Shown here piece by piece: positions 1-6,651 of a stretch of 7,017 bases of DNA (position 1 is its first letter; every line of letters begins with the position of its first letter). This DNA is from an uncultured Collinsella sp. Lineage in GTDB: Bacteria; Actinomycetota; Coriobacteriia; Coriobacteriales; Coriobacteriaceae. Under the pieces are notes generated by a model. The model saw nothing but the letters and a program-made list of their open reading frames with translations. It had not been told where the DNA came from and did no database searches. A program made the position numbers and the translations under genes. The stretch spans positions 1 to 7,017 of the forward strand of contig CAJJYO010000086.1 in assembly GCA_905197385.1 (NCBI GenBank). The letters are read 5' to 3'.

Positions 1-1776
1 TCCCTAAACGAGATATTGTCGAGGAAGTTGCCGGTCGAATTGCTCCCGTTGGCCGTGTTGTAGGCCACAAAAGCAAAGACGCTCTGGTTTTGGCCATCCG
101 GAATGGTGTAGGTATAGTCGTAGTCAACCTTTTTGCTCTGCTCGAGCGCGTTGGAACCGTAGGAAGCCCACGCGTCGTTTTCGGACGCCATGATCCATAC
201 GCACCATTTTTCGGTATGCTCCGCATCGGCCGTCCATGAGAACGCGCTTCCGCTGGACGCATTGGCAAATCCGCCCACTTTGTCAAACTTGGTTGAATAC
301 AGGATGATCTTTTTGCTGCAGCCCGATTGGGAAAAATTGACCACATCCAAGCCGACATAGTTGTCGACGCTCATTTGAATCCATTGAACAATTTGCTGGT
401 ACTGATCGAGTGCCTTTTGATTGTCCTTGTACGGCTCGTTTTCTTGTCGCGGACCGATGATAAGGGCCATGGCGTCTCGACCCGAGCGGCCGCGGTGGTC
501 GAGCCCCCACTCATACTGTTTTCCCGGCTCGGTCGTCACATATTGGTAGAGCGAACTCGCCTCGTGTGCGTTGAGCTCGGCGGCGTACTCGCCATCCGAG
601 GGTGCAAATGGAACAGAATGTCCAACTGGGTCGATATAGTAGTCGTTCTGGGCAACGATCTCGATACGATGGTCCGTCTCGGTCGTGCGCCAATGGGGCG
701 AGCACAGCGTAAACTTGCTGGTGCTCTTGTTCCCTAGATGTATATCGTCTTCAAAACTGCCGTTAGCAATGTTCGTATTTTCGTTCTTAAGATTCGAGGT
801 CGAGAACGCATAGTTATTTAACGTTGTCATGGTCTCGGACGAATTTTCTTGATATACCTTGCCGAAGTCAGTATAGATGTCACGCGTGCCCTGCTTTTCC
901 ACGTGAACGTCATTGACCAGATTGCCAAACCACTCCCGGTATTGTTCGTTTGCCTCCGTAAGATTTGAATCGTAGCAAGTTAGTGCAAGCATCGTATTTT
1001 CGGACGCTGCGGTATAGACTGCCTGATAGGCAAACTCATCGTCTTGCTCGGGAAGCACTCGATAATAGTGTGTACTGTTGGTGCCAAAGGAGAACCAACC
1101 CTGTCCGTTAGAGCTTACGAGCCACACAGAAAGCGCAATGCGACCGTCGCTCTGCTCAAACGAGAAGTGGGATCCGTCGGCGCTGCTACCAGCAAAGCCG
1201 CCATTTGCAGCAAAGGGATCGCTGTAAACGGTGTACCGCTCAACAGTATTTCCCTGGGGCATCTTGTCCTGCGCCTTAAGCCAAGTCCGCAGTTGCATGA
1301 GCTGGTCTTGGCCTGCGCTGTTAACCGACAGATTCTCCTGTTGAGGACCCATCGTGAGCATCAGCACGTCGTGTTCGGTTGCGGCGCGATGGTTGAGGCC
1401 CCACTCGTACGTGGCGCCGCTCTGGGTGGAAAAGGTGGTGTAGGTTGATCCAGGTTCAAAATAATAACTGGTACCCTGTGGCTTAAAATTCCACGCAAGC
1501 GCAAAGTGATTACCGTTAGCTTGTTTGAGGTTTCTTTGACCGTTGAGGAGCTTCGTGGAGAGATCGAGGCTCGACATCTCGCCGATTTTCTTAGCCGGAG
1601 AGGTCGTCGACCAACCAGAAGCTTGGTTGGTAAAGGTTGGGTTCGCTATAAGGTTGCCATCGTCACCGTACGCACGCGAGGGCAACCCCCCCGACCATAA
1701 CGAACGCGCATAAGACCGCTGCCAACATCACAAAGGTGCAGCGCATCGACGCTATATGACCGAAAGGACCCTGCAT
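1..1776 (-). CDS. Secreted/cell-surface protein with two tandem jelly-roll-like modules; 5' end frameshifted, 3' end beyond the window
   Basis: The minus-strand frame is open from about 1727 down to the left edge, so the C-terminus and any anchor (LPXTG or similar) lie outside the window. The protein begins in another frame. ATG at 1776 (or at 1746) encodes a short N-region and a hydrophobic stretch (FVMLAAVLCAFVMVGG), but this frame stops at 1665 after a run of seven G at 1686-1692. With one G removed the reading continues as GGLPSRA then YGDDGNLIANPTF, giving a signal peptide cleaved after S-R-A near residue 35. The mature part has two homologous modules at about residues 43-291 and 336-591. 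Both share an IAN..F start, YEWGL[ND]HR, GP.QEN, a GGFA segment and a GN..[ND][ND][IV] end, consistent with carbohydrate-binding-like jelly rolls on surface proteins of gut Gram-positives. Adhesion or glycan binding is inferred. Codons are more AT-rich than in the central operon, hinting at acquired DNA. The G-rich stretch 7 nt before ATG 1776 is the only ribosome-site candidate. Confidence 0.72.
3..770 (-). repeat. Module B of the surface protein (second copy)
   Basis: Residues about 336-591, from IANGSFE through a tryptophan near residue 362, AAELNAHEASSLYQYV, YEWGLDHRGRD, IIGPRQEN, VGGFAN, WCVWIMASENDAW and the closing STGNFLDNISF. The final motif resembles the last strand of a jelly-roll fold, so the module probably ends right at the window edge. 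Compared with copy A it keeps the YEWGL[ND]HR core and the GGFA region but differs in the loops. Confidence 0.6.
1401..1647 (-). repeat. First half of surface-protein module A
   Basis: This encodes residues about 43-125 of the reconstructed surface protein, from IANPTFTNQASGW to YEWGL. Module A continues to about position 903 (near residue 291), ending in FGNLVNDVHVE. It aligns with module B by eye, with an offset of about 293-298 residues. The similarity is at protein level; the two copies have diverged in DNA, so this is an old duplication rather than a recent one. Confidence 0.6.
1686..1692 (-). repeat. G7 homopolymer at the signal peptide/mature protein junction
   Basis: The plus strand reads CCCCCCC, so the surface-protein mRNA has seven consecutive G. 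The signal peptide frame enters this run and the long mature frame leaves it one base out of register. Six or nine G would join them. Homopolymers of this kind slip during replication and are known switches in phase-variable surface proteins of other bacteria. Whether this one switches cannot be told from one sequence. Confidence 0.85.
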
Positions 1777-1844
1777 GGGCGCACCCCCCAGCCGCAGCCC
1801 GAGCTTTCGCGCAAGCTACACAAGTAGTACGTTTAAGTTTTTTG

Positions 1845-1873
1845 ATTCTACAACCAGCCCAGGGCAAAAGCAA
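1845..1873 (-). promoter_or_regulatory. Candidate sigma70-type promoter of the surface-protein gene
   Basis: On the minus strand TTGCTT (1873-1868) is followed, after 17 nt, by TAGAAT (1850-1845). The -10 matches TATAAT at five of six positions and the -35 is weak. Transcription would start near 1838, giving a leader of about 60 nt before ATG 1776. This rests on motif matching only. Confidence 0.35.
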
Positions 1874-1897
1874 AATCATGCGTAACCGATTTGCAGT

Positions 1898-1918
1898 CAT
1901 TTTTCGCATTTTTCGCAT
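1898..1918. repeat. Short tandem repeat, two copies of a 9-mer
   Basis: CATTTTTCG occurs twice back to back and is followed by a third CAT. It lies between the regulator terminator and the surface-protein promoter candidate. No function is evident. Confidence 0.5.
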
Positions 1919-1945
1919 TGCGCAGGTAGGACGCCAAAAGTAACT

Positions 1946-1970
1946 AAAAAAGCCCCGTCCCAAATGAGCT
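1946..1970 (-). terminator. Probable intrinsic terminator of the LysR-type gene
   Basis: Overlapping the regulator's stop codon, the minus strand has AGCTC, a 10-nt loop, GGGCT and then six T (1951-1946). The stem is short and has one G-U pair, so strength is uncertain. Its position directly after the gene and its T-run support the call. Confidence 0.5.
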
Positions 1971-2847
1971 AGTTGAGAAGCTGAGCCATGGCGTTGACGA
2001 ATTTTTGCACTTGGAGGGTTGGCTCGAGCGGATAGTGCAAAAAGACCGGCACCTCTCGCCCGCATAGAAACGGCACGCCCACAAAGGCCGGGTGTACCCC
2101 CGACCATGCACCGCAGGTGAGCACCGCGTCGCCCTTTTCCTCGGCTTCATTAAAGAGCGCAAAATCGAAGCTATCCACATCGATCACGTCCACGCCGCCG
2201 TCGGTCAACAGGTCGATGCGCAGGCTGTCCATGGCGTCGTTGCCGTGACGGAGCACGCGCAGGCGCATGCCCTCTAAGTCGGCAACCGTGATGCGCGTCT
2301 TGCGCGCCAGCGGGCTCGTGCGCGGCAGTTCAATATAAAACGGCACGTTGACAATGCGGAGCTTTTGGCAGGCATCGCCCCAGCGCGGGGTCGAAAAACT
2401 CGACTGCACCACATCCACCTCTCGACCGAGGCTACGCATGACGGATTCGCGCTCGTCGTAGAGGTCGCTTACCGGCACGATCTCAAATCGCAGCGACGGT
2501 TCCAGATCGTGGATGCCCGACCACATCGACAGCGTTTGGCGCCCCGGGCACATCATCGACACGCCCAGGTGCACGGCACCGCCATCGCCCGCCGCGCGTC
2601 GGGCGCGGCGCAGCGCGTCCTCGGACTGCCGCATGATCGAGCGCGCGTCGTCCACCAGCAGCGCGCCGGCCGGCGTCACCTTGACGCCTGAGTGCGAGCG
2701 TTCAAACAGTGTGATGCCGAACTCGGCCTCGAAACCCGACACCTGCTTGACGAGCGCCGGGGTCGACACGCGCAATTTTGCCGCCGCACGTGAGAAGCTT
2801 CCCAGCTCCGCGGCGGCCGATATGGCCTCGAGTCGTCGATCGTACAC
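1969..2847 (-). CDS. LysR-type transcriptional regulator, divergent from the dehydrogenase operon
   Basis: A 292-residue protein, the usual length for this family. The N-terminal winged helix-turn-helix is clear: residues 6-50 read LEAISAAAELGSFSRAAAKL, then STPALVKQVSGFEAEFG and LFERS, followed by VTPAG. Residues from about 90 on form the ligand-sensing domain. GTG at 2847 is chosen as start because GGGAG lies 6 nt upstream and the protein then begins MYDRRLEAI, as LysR proteins usually do. A TTG at 2877 would add ten residues but has no ribosome site. LysR regulators commonly control the operon transcribed away from them, often activating it when a pathway metabolite is bound, and repress themselves. 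The target is therefore inferred to be the dehydrogenase, transporter, dehydrogenase operon starting at 3081. The effector is unknown. Confidence 0.92.
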   Translation of the reverse strand: MYDRRLEAISAAAELGSFSRAAAKLRVSTPALVKQVSGFEAEFGITLFERSHSGVKVTPAGALLVDDARSIMRQSEDALRRARRAAGDGGAVHLGVSMMCPGRQTLSMWSGIHDLEPSLRFEIVPVSDLYDERESVMRSLGREVDVVQSSFSTPRWGDACQKLRIVNVPFYIELPRTSPLARKTRITVADLEGMRLRVLRHGNDAMDSLRIDLLTDGGVDVIDVDSFDFALFNEAEEKGDAVLTCGAWSGVHPAFVGVPFLCGREVPVFLHYPLEPTLQVQKFVNAMAQLLN

Positions 2848-2914
2848 GTCAATCTCCCGTTTCCAGACGCATGGCAATGAACTGCCGAAGGGGGTCGTTT
2901 TGGCAGGTCACGCG

Positions 2915-2960
2915 CTCAATTGAGAAAAAACTGCATCACACAGTGTAAACCTACGGTTAA
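2915..2960. promoter_or_regulatory. Divergent control region: promoter candidate and dyad operator candidates
   Basis: The 233 bp between the regulator and the operon hold the probable control sites. For the plus strand, TTGAGA (2920-2925) and TGTAAA (2944-2949) are spaced by 18 nt and form a plausible promoter. A perfect palindrome CTCAATTGAG (2915-2924) overlaps the -35, ACACAGTGT (2938-2946) touches the -10, and AACCTACGGTT (2948-2958) follows it. Any of these could be a LysR site, but none matches a strict T-N11-A box with long arms. Further down, CCACGTGG (3024-3031) is a perfect palindrome and ACCTGCG occurs at 2986 and 3013. No convincing promoter was found for the regulator itself. 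Confidence 0.35.
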
Positions 2961-3080
2961 TACCATTCTAACAAATATGCAATTCACCTGCGCAAATGCA
3001 AAGCATACGATAACCTGCGAAAACCACGTGGGTCGATTAATGGGAACGGCCCACCGGGAGGCACAAGAAGGGAAGTTCCT

Positions 3081-3962
3081 ATGAGCAACTGGCTTAAGCT
3101 CGAGGGCGATGTCTGCGCCGTGACCGGCGCACTCGGCGGTATGGGCGTCGAGATTTGCCGCGAGTTCGCCCGCAACGGCGCCAACGTCGTCCTGCTCGAC
3201 CTGGACGAGGAGAGGGTCAAGGCCGCTGCCGCCGACCTCGCTGCCGAGTTTGGCATCCACGCCGAGGGTTACAAGATGAACGCCACCGACGAGGCCGAGG
3301 TTCAGGCTGCCGTCGACGCCACCATCGCCAACTTCGGCCGCGTCGACGTCCTCGTCAACACCGCCGGCATCCTGCGCTTCGCCGCCATGGAGGACCTGCC
3401 GCTGAGCGACTGGGAGCAGGTGCTCAACGTCAACCTCACCGGTTACTTCATCACCTCGCAGCGCTTTGGTCGCGAGATGATCAAGGCCGGCCAGGGTCGC
3501 CTGGTGCACATCTCGACCGTCGCCAGCCACTCCCCCGAGACGTTCTCGGGCGTGTACAGCTCCACCAAGGCCGGCGTCAACATGATGTCCAAGATGCTCG
3601 CCGCCGAGTGGGGCCCCTACGGCGTCCGCTCCAACTGCGTCGAGCCTTGCTTCGTTAAGACCCCGATGTCGGCCAATTTCTACGCCGACCCCGAGGTCGA
3701 AAAGAGCCGCAGCCGTCTGATCGCCACGCGCCGCATCGGCGAGGTCAGCGATATCGCCAACGCCGTCATGTTCCTGGCGTCCAAGCGCTCGGACTTTACC
3801 ACCGGCGATGCCATCAAGGTCGACGGCGGCTTCTCCAACATGATGGGCGACCTCACCGCCAAGCCCGGCGGCCGTCGCGCCTATGCCGACAACTATCTTA
3901 AGAATAAGGGTGTCGAGCTCTGGTCCGATGAGTCCGGCGTCGCCAAGCCGACCGACCAGTAA
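3081..3962 (+). CDS. Short-chain dehydrogenase/reductase (SDR), classical type with C-terminal tail
   Basis: A 293-residue NAD(P)-dependent oxidoreductase with a Rossmann fold, expected in the cytoplasm. Visible landmarks are TGALGGMG (15-22) for dinucleotide binding, D40 at the end of strand 2 (favouring NAD over NADP), NTAG (93-96), N118 in NVN, YSSTK with Y159 and K163, and VDGG near residue 250. The position 13 residues before the catalytic tyrosine, normally serine, is T146 in HISTVAS. The neighbouring S145 is out of the usual register. After VDGGFSN the protein runs about 40 residues beyond a normal classical SDR, a basic and polar tail of unknown role. ATG 3081 is preceded by AAGGGA at suitable distance. 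It is first in an operon with the transporter and the Gfo/Idh enzyme. Overall it resembles sugar-acid or polyol dehydrogenases (gluconate 5-dehydrogenase-like), but the substrate cannot be read from sequence. Confidence 0.9.
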   Translation: MSNWLKLEGDVCAVTGALGGMGVEICREFARNGANVVLLDLDEERVKAAAADLAAEFGIHAEGYKMNATDEAEVQAAVDATIANFGRVDVLVNTAGILRFAAMEDLPLSDWEQVLNVNLTGYFITSQRFGREMIKAGQGRLVHISTVASHSPETFSGVYSSTKAGVNMMSKMLAAEWGPYGVRSNCVEPCFVKTPMSANFYADPEVEKSRSRLIATRRIGEVSDIANAVMFLASKRSDFTTGDAIKVDGGFSNMMGDLTAKPGGRRAYADNYLKNKGVELWSDESGVAKPTDQ

Positions 3963-3974
3963 ACCAACCTGACA

Positions 3975-4005
3975 GGGAGGCCCCGCGGACACGCCCGCCC
4001 CTCCC
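3975..4005 (+). other. Intercistronic hairpin between SDR and transporter genes
   Basis: GGGAGG (3975-3980) can pair with CCTCCC (4000-4005) around a 19-nt GC-rich loop. No T-run follows, so it is not a standard terminator. It may stabilise or process the mRNA, or tune translation of the transporter, whose ribosome site (AGAAAGAG) is weak. Confidence 0.4.
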
Positions 4006-4028
4006 CCGTATCGATTAGAAAGAGTCCA

Positions 4029-5285
4029 ATGGCTTCCACCAACTCCAACAAGGGTCGCGCCGTCGTGCTTTCCGCCGCGTGCGTCACCATGTTCTTCATC
4101 AGCTCCATCGCGCTGTATTCCGTCGTGAGCAAGAACCTGCTCGCCGTCTACCCCGAGTGGTCGAGCGCCCTTACCTGGGCGTTCCCGGTCTTCCAGACCA
4201 TCATGGCCGTGACGGGCATCTTCGCCGGCCGCATCTCCGACAAGATCGGTCCGCGCAACGTCGTGATCGCCGCCGCCGTGTGCTACGGCCTGGGCTGGTT
4301 CATGTCCGGCACCGTCACCGAGCCGTGGCAGTTCTACCTGTGGTTCTCGCTCGTCGCCGCCATCGGCAACGGTCTGGGCTACAACCCGGCGCTCACCACC
4401 GGCCAAAAGTGGTTCATCGACAAGAAGGGCCTCGCCTCCGGCATCACCCTGGCCGCTTCGACCGCCGGCCCCGCCGTGCTGTCCCCGGTGCTCGCCTCGC
4501 TGCTCATCCCGAGCCTGGGCATCTTTGGCGCCCTCAAGGCACTCGGCGTCATCTTCTTTGTGACGATCGCCGCCTCCGCCCTGTTCCTGAAGGCCCCCGA
4601 GGCCGGCTGGCTGCCCGAGGGCTTCGAGGCCCCCAAGGGCGGCGCGCATGCCGGCACCTTCGGCGACCTCACCCCAGGCGAGATGGTCAAGACCCCGCGC
4701 TTCTGGGTCCTCATCGTCACCTTCGCCTTTGCCGCCACCGCGGGCACCCTGCTCGTGGGCAAGGTTGCCTCCATCGCCGCCGTCCAGCTTTTCGCCGACC
4801 CCACGAGCGCCGCGGCCGTCGCCCTCGGCGGTGTAGTGGTCTCCGTCAACACCTGCGCCAACCTGGTTGGTCGTCTGTCCTTTGGCCAGATCATCGACAA
4901 GCTCGGCGCCTATAAGTCGCTGCTCATCAGCCTTGTCGTCACCATCGTCGCACTCGTCATCATGTCGATGAGCTTTACGCAGAGTATGTTCTTTGTGGCG
5001 CTCGCCCTGCTCGGCTTTAGCTTTGGCGCCCTGCTCGTCATCTACCCGCCGCTCACCGGTGGCGCCTTCGGCACCAGCAACATCGGCGTCAACTACGGCA
5101 TCATGTTTTTGGGCTATGCCGCTTCCACCTGGATCAGCCAGCCCATCACCGCCGTGCTGTATCACGCCGAGGCTGGCAGCGCCGCCTACCAGCAGTCCTT
5201 CTACGGCGCCATTGTGATCGCCGCCATCGCCGTCGTGCTCACCGTCTACATGATGGTCTCCGACAGCAAGAAGAAGTCCGCCTAG
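4029..5285 (+). CDS. Major facilitator superfamily transporter, OFA (oxalate:formate antiporter) type
   Basis: A 418-residue polytopic membrane protein with about twelve hydrophobic segments. The first covers roughly residues 11-33 and the last about 388-410, and a hydrophilic central loop lies near 190-220. The MFS motif A is visible as GRISDKIGPR (67-76), with a second-half counterpart GRLSFGQIIDKLG (281-293). The C-terminal half contains IYPPLTGGAFGTSNIGVNYG, typical of the OFA family, which moves small organic anions such as oxalate, formate and other monocarboxylates, sometimes by exchange. The start follows AGAAAGAG, a modest ribosome site, 66 nt after the SDR gene. Lying between two dehydrogenases, it probably imports their substrate or exchanges substrate for product. 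A carboxylate substrate is the simplest guess, without direct proof. Confidence 0.88.
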   Translation: MASTNSNKGRAVVLSAACVTMFFISSIALYSVVSKNLLAVYPEWSSALTWAFPVFQTIMAVTGIFAGRISDKIGPRNVVIAAAVCYGLGWFMSGTVTEPWQFYLWFSLVAAIGNGLGYNPALTTGQKWFIDKKGLASGITLAASTAGPAVLSPVLASLLIPSLGIFGALKALGVIFFVTIAASALFLKAPEAGWLPEGFEAPKGGAHAGTFGDLTPGEMVKTPRFWVLIVTFAFAATAGTLLVGKVASIAAVQLFADPTSAAAVALGGVVVSVNTCANLVGRLSFGQIIDKLGAYKSLLISLVVTIVALVIMSMSFTQSMFFVALALLGFSFGALLVIYPPLTGGAFGTSNIGVNYGIMFLGYAASTWISQPITAVLYHAEAGSAAYQQSFYGAIVIAAIAVVLTVYMMVSDSKKKSA

Positions 5286-5293
5286 TTTTACCG

Positions 5294-5322
5294 ATGCGAC
5301 AAGGACCGCCCCCTTGCCGCAT
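5294..5322 (+). other. Intercistronic hairpin between transporter and Gfo/Idh genes
   Basis: ATGCG-A-CAAGG (5294-5304) pairs with CCTTG-C-CGCAT (5312-5322), giving ten base pairs with one internal mismatch and a 7-nt loop. It lacks a downstream T-run, so it is unlikely to terminate by itself. It sits 20 nt before the AAGGAG ribosome site of the next gene and could protect or process the transcript. Confidence 0.6.
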
Positions 5323-5351
5323 TCCACCGCCACCAGTATTAAGGAGTCGAA

Positions 5352-6392
5352 ATGTCTGAGCTCAACCCCGTCCGCATTGCCGTTATCGGCGCCGGCGCCA
5401 TGGGCCGCAACCACATCCGCTTTGTCACCGAGGAGCCCGAGGCCGAGCTCGTCGCCATCGCCGACGCCTTTGAGGGCGCCCGTGCCACGGCCGAGGCCGC
5501 CGGCGTGCCGTTTTATACCGATCCCGCCCAGATGATGGACGAGGTCAAGCCCGAGGCCGTCATCATCGCCACGCCCAACGACCTACACCTGGGCGTTGCC
5601 CGCGAGGCTGTGAAGCGCAACATCGTGCCGCTGGTCGAAAAGCCGATCTCCAACGATCTTGAGGATGCCCAGGCTTTCGCCGCCGAGGCCGAGACCGCCG
5701 GCGTGCCCGTACTCGTGGGTCAGCACCGTCGCCACAATCCCTTCGTCAACAAGGCCAAGGAGATCATCGAGTCCGGCGAGCTGGGCAAGCTCACCGTGTC
5801 GAGCTTCCACTACATGATCTATAAGAATGACGAGTACTTCGATGTCGAGTGGCGCCGCAAGAAGGGTGCCGGCCCGATCCTGGTCAACCTGGTGCACGAC
5901 GTCGACCTGCTCCGCTACCTGCTGGGCGAGCCCGTTGCCGTCCAGGGCATGCAGTCCAGCGCCGCCCGCGGTTTTGAGACCGAGGACTCCGCCGTGGTCA
6001 ACGTCCGTTTTGCCGATGGCGCGCTCGCAAGCATGACCATCTCTGACGCCACCGCCAGCCCCTGGAACTGGGAGGCCACCGCTCGCGAGGATCCGCAGTA
6101 CCGCCCCTTCGACGCCGACGCCTACTTTATCGGCGGCACTAAGGGCGCCCTTTCGCTGCCCCGCCTGCACCGGTTCTCCTACGACGGCGCCTCCAACTGG
6201 CACAAGCCGCTGCAGATGGAGATCCCGGCCGTGGACCCGGCGCTGCCGCACAAGATGCAGCTCAAGCACTTTGTGAAGGTCGTTCGCCGCGAGGTCGAGC
6301 CCGTCGTGACCCCCGCCGATAACGTTAAGACGCTCACGCTTCTCAACGCCATCAAGGAGGCCGCCGAGACCGGCCAGCTCGTCGAGCTGTAA
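5352..6392 (+). CDS. Gfo/Idh/MocA-family NAD(P)-dependent oxidoreductase
   Basis: A 346-residue soluble enzyme of normal family length. The Rossmann half has GAGAMG (13-18), D38 after strand 2 (NAD-favouring), ATPNDLHLGVA (73-83) and the hallmark EKP (96-98), whose lysine K97 contacts cofactor and substrate. The catalytic segment is LVHDVDLLRYL, with H182, D183 and D185 in the place of the usual D..H motif. A later SDATASPWNWE segment is characteristic of a subgroup whose substrate I do not know. The family oxidises or reduces hydroxyl groups of sugars, inositols, sugar acids and similar compounds. The start has an excellent AAGGAG site 8 nt upstream. It is the last gene of the operon, 66 nt after the transporter, and is followed by a terminator. 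It probably acts on the product or substrate of the SDR. Confidence 0.92.
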   Translation: MSELNPVRIAVIGAGAMGRNHIRFVTEEPEAELVAIADAFEGARATAEAAGVPFYTDPAQMMDEVKPEAVIIATPNDLHLGVAREAVKRNIVPLVEKPISNDLEDAQAFAAEAETAGVPVLVGQHRRHNPFVNKAKEIIESGELGKLTVSSFHYMIYKNDEYFDVEWRRKKGAGPILVNLVHDVDLLRYLLGEPVAVQGMQSSAARGFETEDSAVVNVRFADGALASMTISDATASPWNWEATAREDPQYRPFDADAYFIGGTKGALSLPRLHRFSYDGASNWHKPLQMEIPAVDPALPHKMQLKHFVKVVRREVEPVVTPADNVKTLTLLNAIKEAAETGQLVEL

Positions 6393-6465
6393 TGCCTTAA
6401 GAGCGGCCGCGGCAGATACCCCATGCCGAACCCCTCGGTCCGCCACCAATAAGCCCCTCTTCTTT

Positions 6466-6500
6466 GCCCCGCGAGCAGCCTCCTGCCCGCGGGGCTTTTT
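6466..6500 (+). terminator. Strong intrinsic terminator of the operon
   Basis: GCCCCGCG (6466-6473) pairs with CGCGGGGC (6488-6495). After one A-C mismatch the inner GCAG/CTGC adds four pairs around a CCTC loop. Five T follow (6496-6500). It lies 74 nt after the Gfo/Idh stop codon. Confidence 0.93.
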
Positions 6501-6651
6501 GCTACCTTGCCGACGATTTTTCTAGGGCGGGGGCTATTTTGTACCTCGGCTTGATTCGTTCGCCACCAAATGGGCCTATCTACTACGTTTAACCGATTAC
6601 CCTCAACCATGCCGAATTTCGCGAAATTAAAACCGACGCTCCTATAAGTTG
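6501..6651. other. Noncoding DNA between operon terminator and IS110 gene; likely contains the element's right end
   Basis: No gene is seen here. It includes a perfect 14-bp palindrome, AATTTCGCGAAATT (6615-6628). IS110 elements lack terminal inverted repeats, so the boundary of the element cannot be placed by eye. It should fall in this stretch, because the transposase ends at 6652 and the operon terminator at 6500. In the IS1111 subgroup the guide (bridge) RNA would also be encoded downstream of the transposase, i.e. here. Confidence 0.45.

Noticed and set aside
327..1448. Plus-strand open frames opposite the surface-protein gene
   Set aside because: The minus-strand frame is continuous, has two homologous modules and sensible composition; the plus-strand products look like reverse-frame noise.
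1784..1789. Second run of six C (G6 on the minus strand) as another phase-variation tract
   Set aside because: It lies upstream of the chosen start codon, where a length change would not shift the frame; it more likely serves as a weak ribosome site.
1646..2107. 153-codon minus-strand frame between the regulator and the surface protein
   Set aside because: It runs inside the regulator's 3' end in another frame, passes the regulator terminator and overlaps the signal peptide of the surface protein; no recognisable domain.
2848..2877. TTG at 2877 as the regulator start
   Set aside because: No ribosome site precedes it, while GTG 2847 has GGGAG 6 nt upstream and gives a family-typical N-terminus.
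2916..5414. Very long open frame (832 codons) on the minus strand across the SDR and transporter genes
   Set aside because: It is antisense to two clearly recognisable enzymes and its product is a low-complexity Gly/Asp/His/Val-rich sequence, the expected result of GC-rich third positions. No homology is apparent.
5583..6449. 288-codon minus-strand frame opposite the Gfo/Idh gene
   Set aside because: Same antisense artefact of codon bias; the plus-strand protein carries all family motifs.
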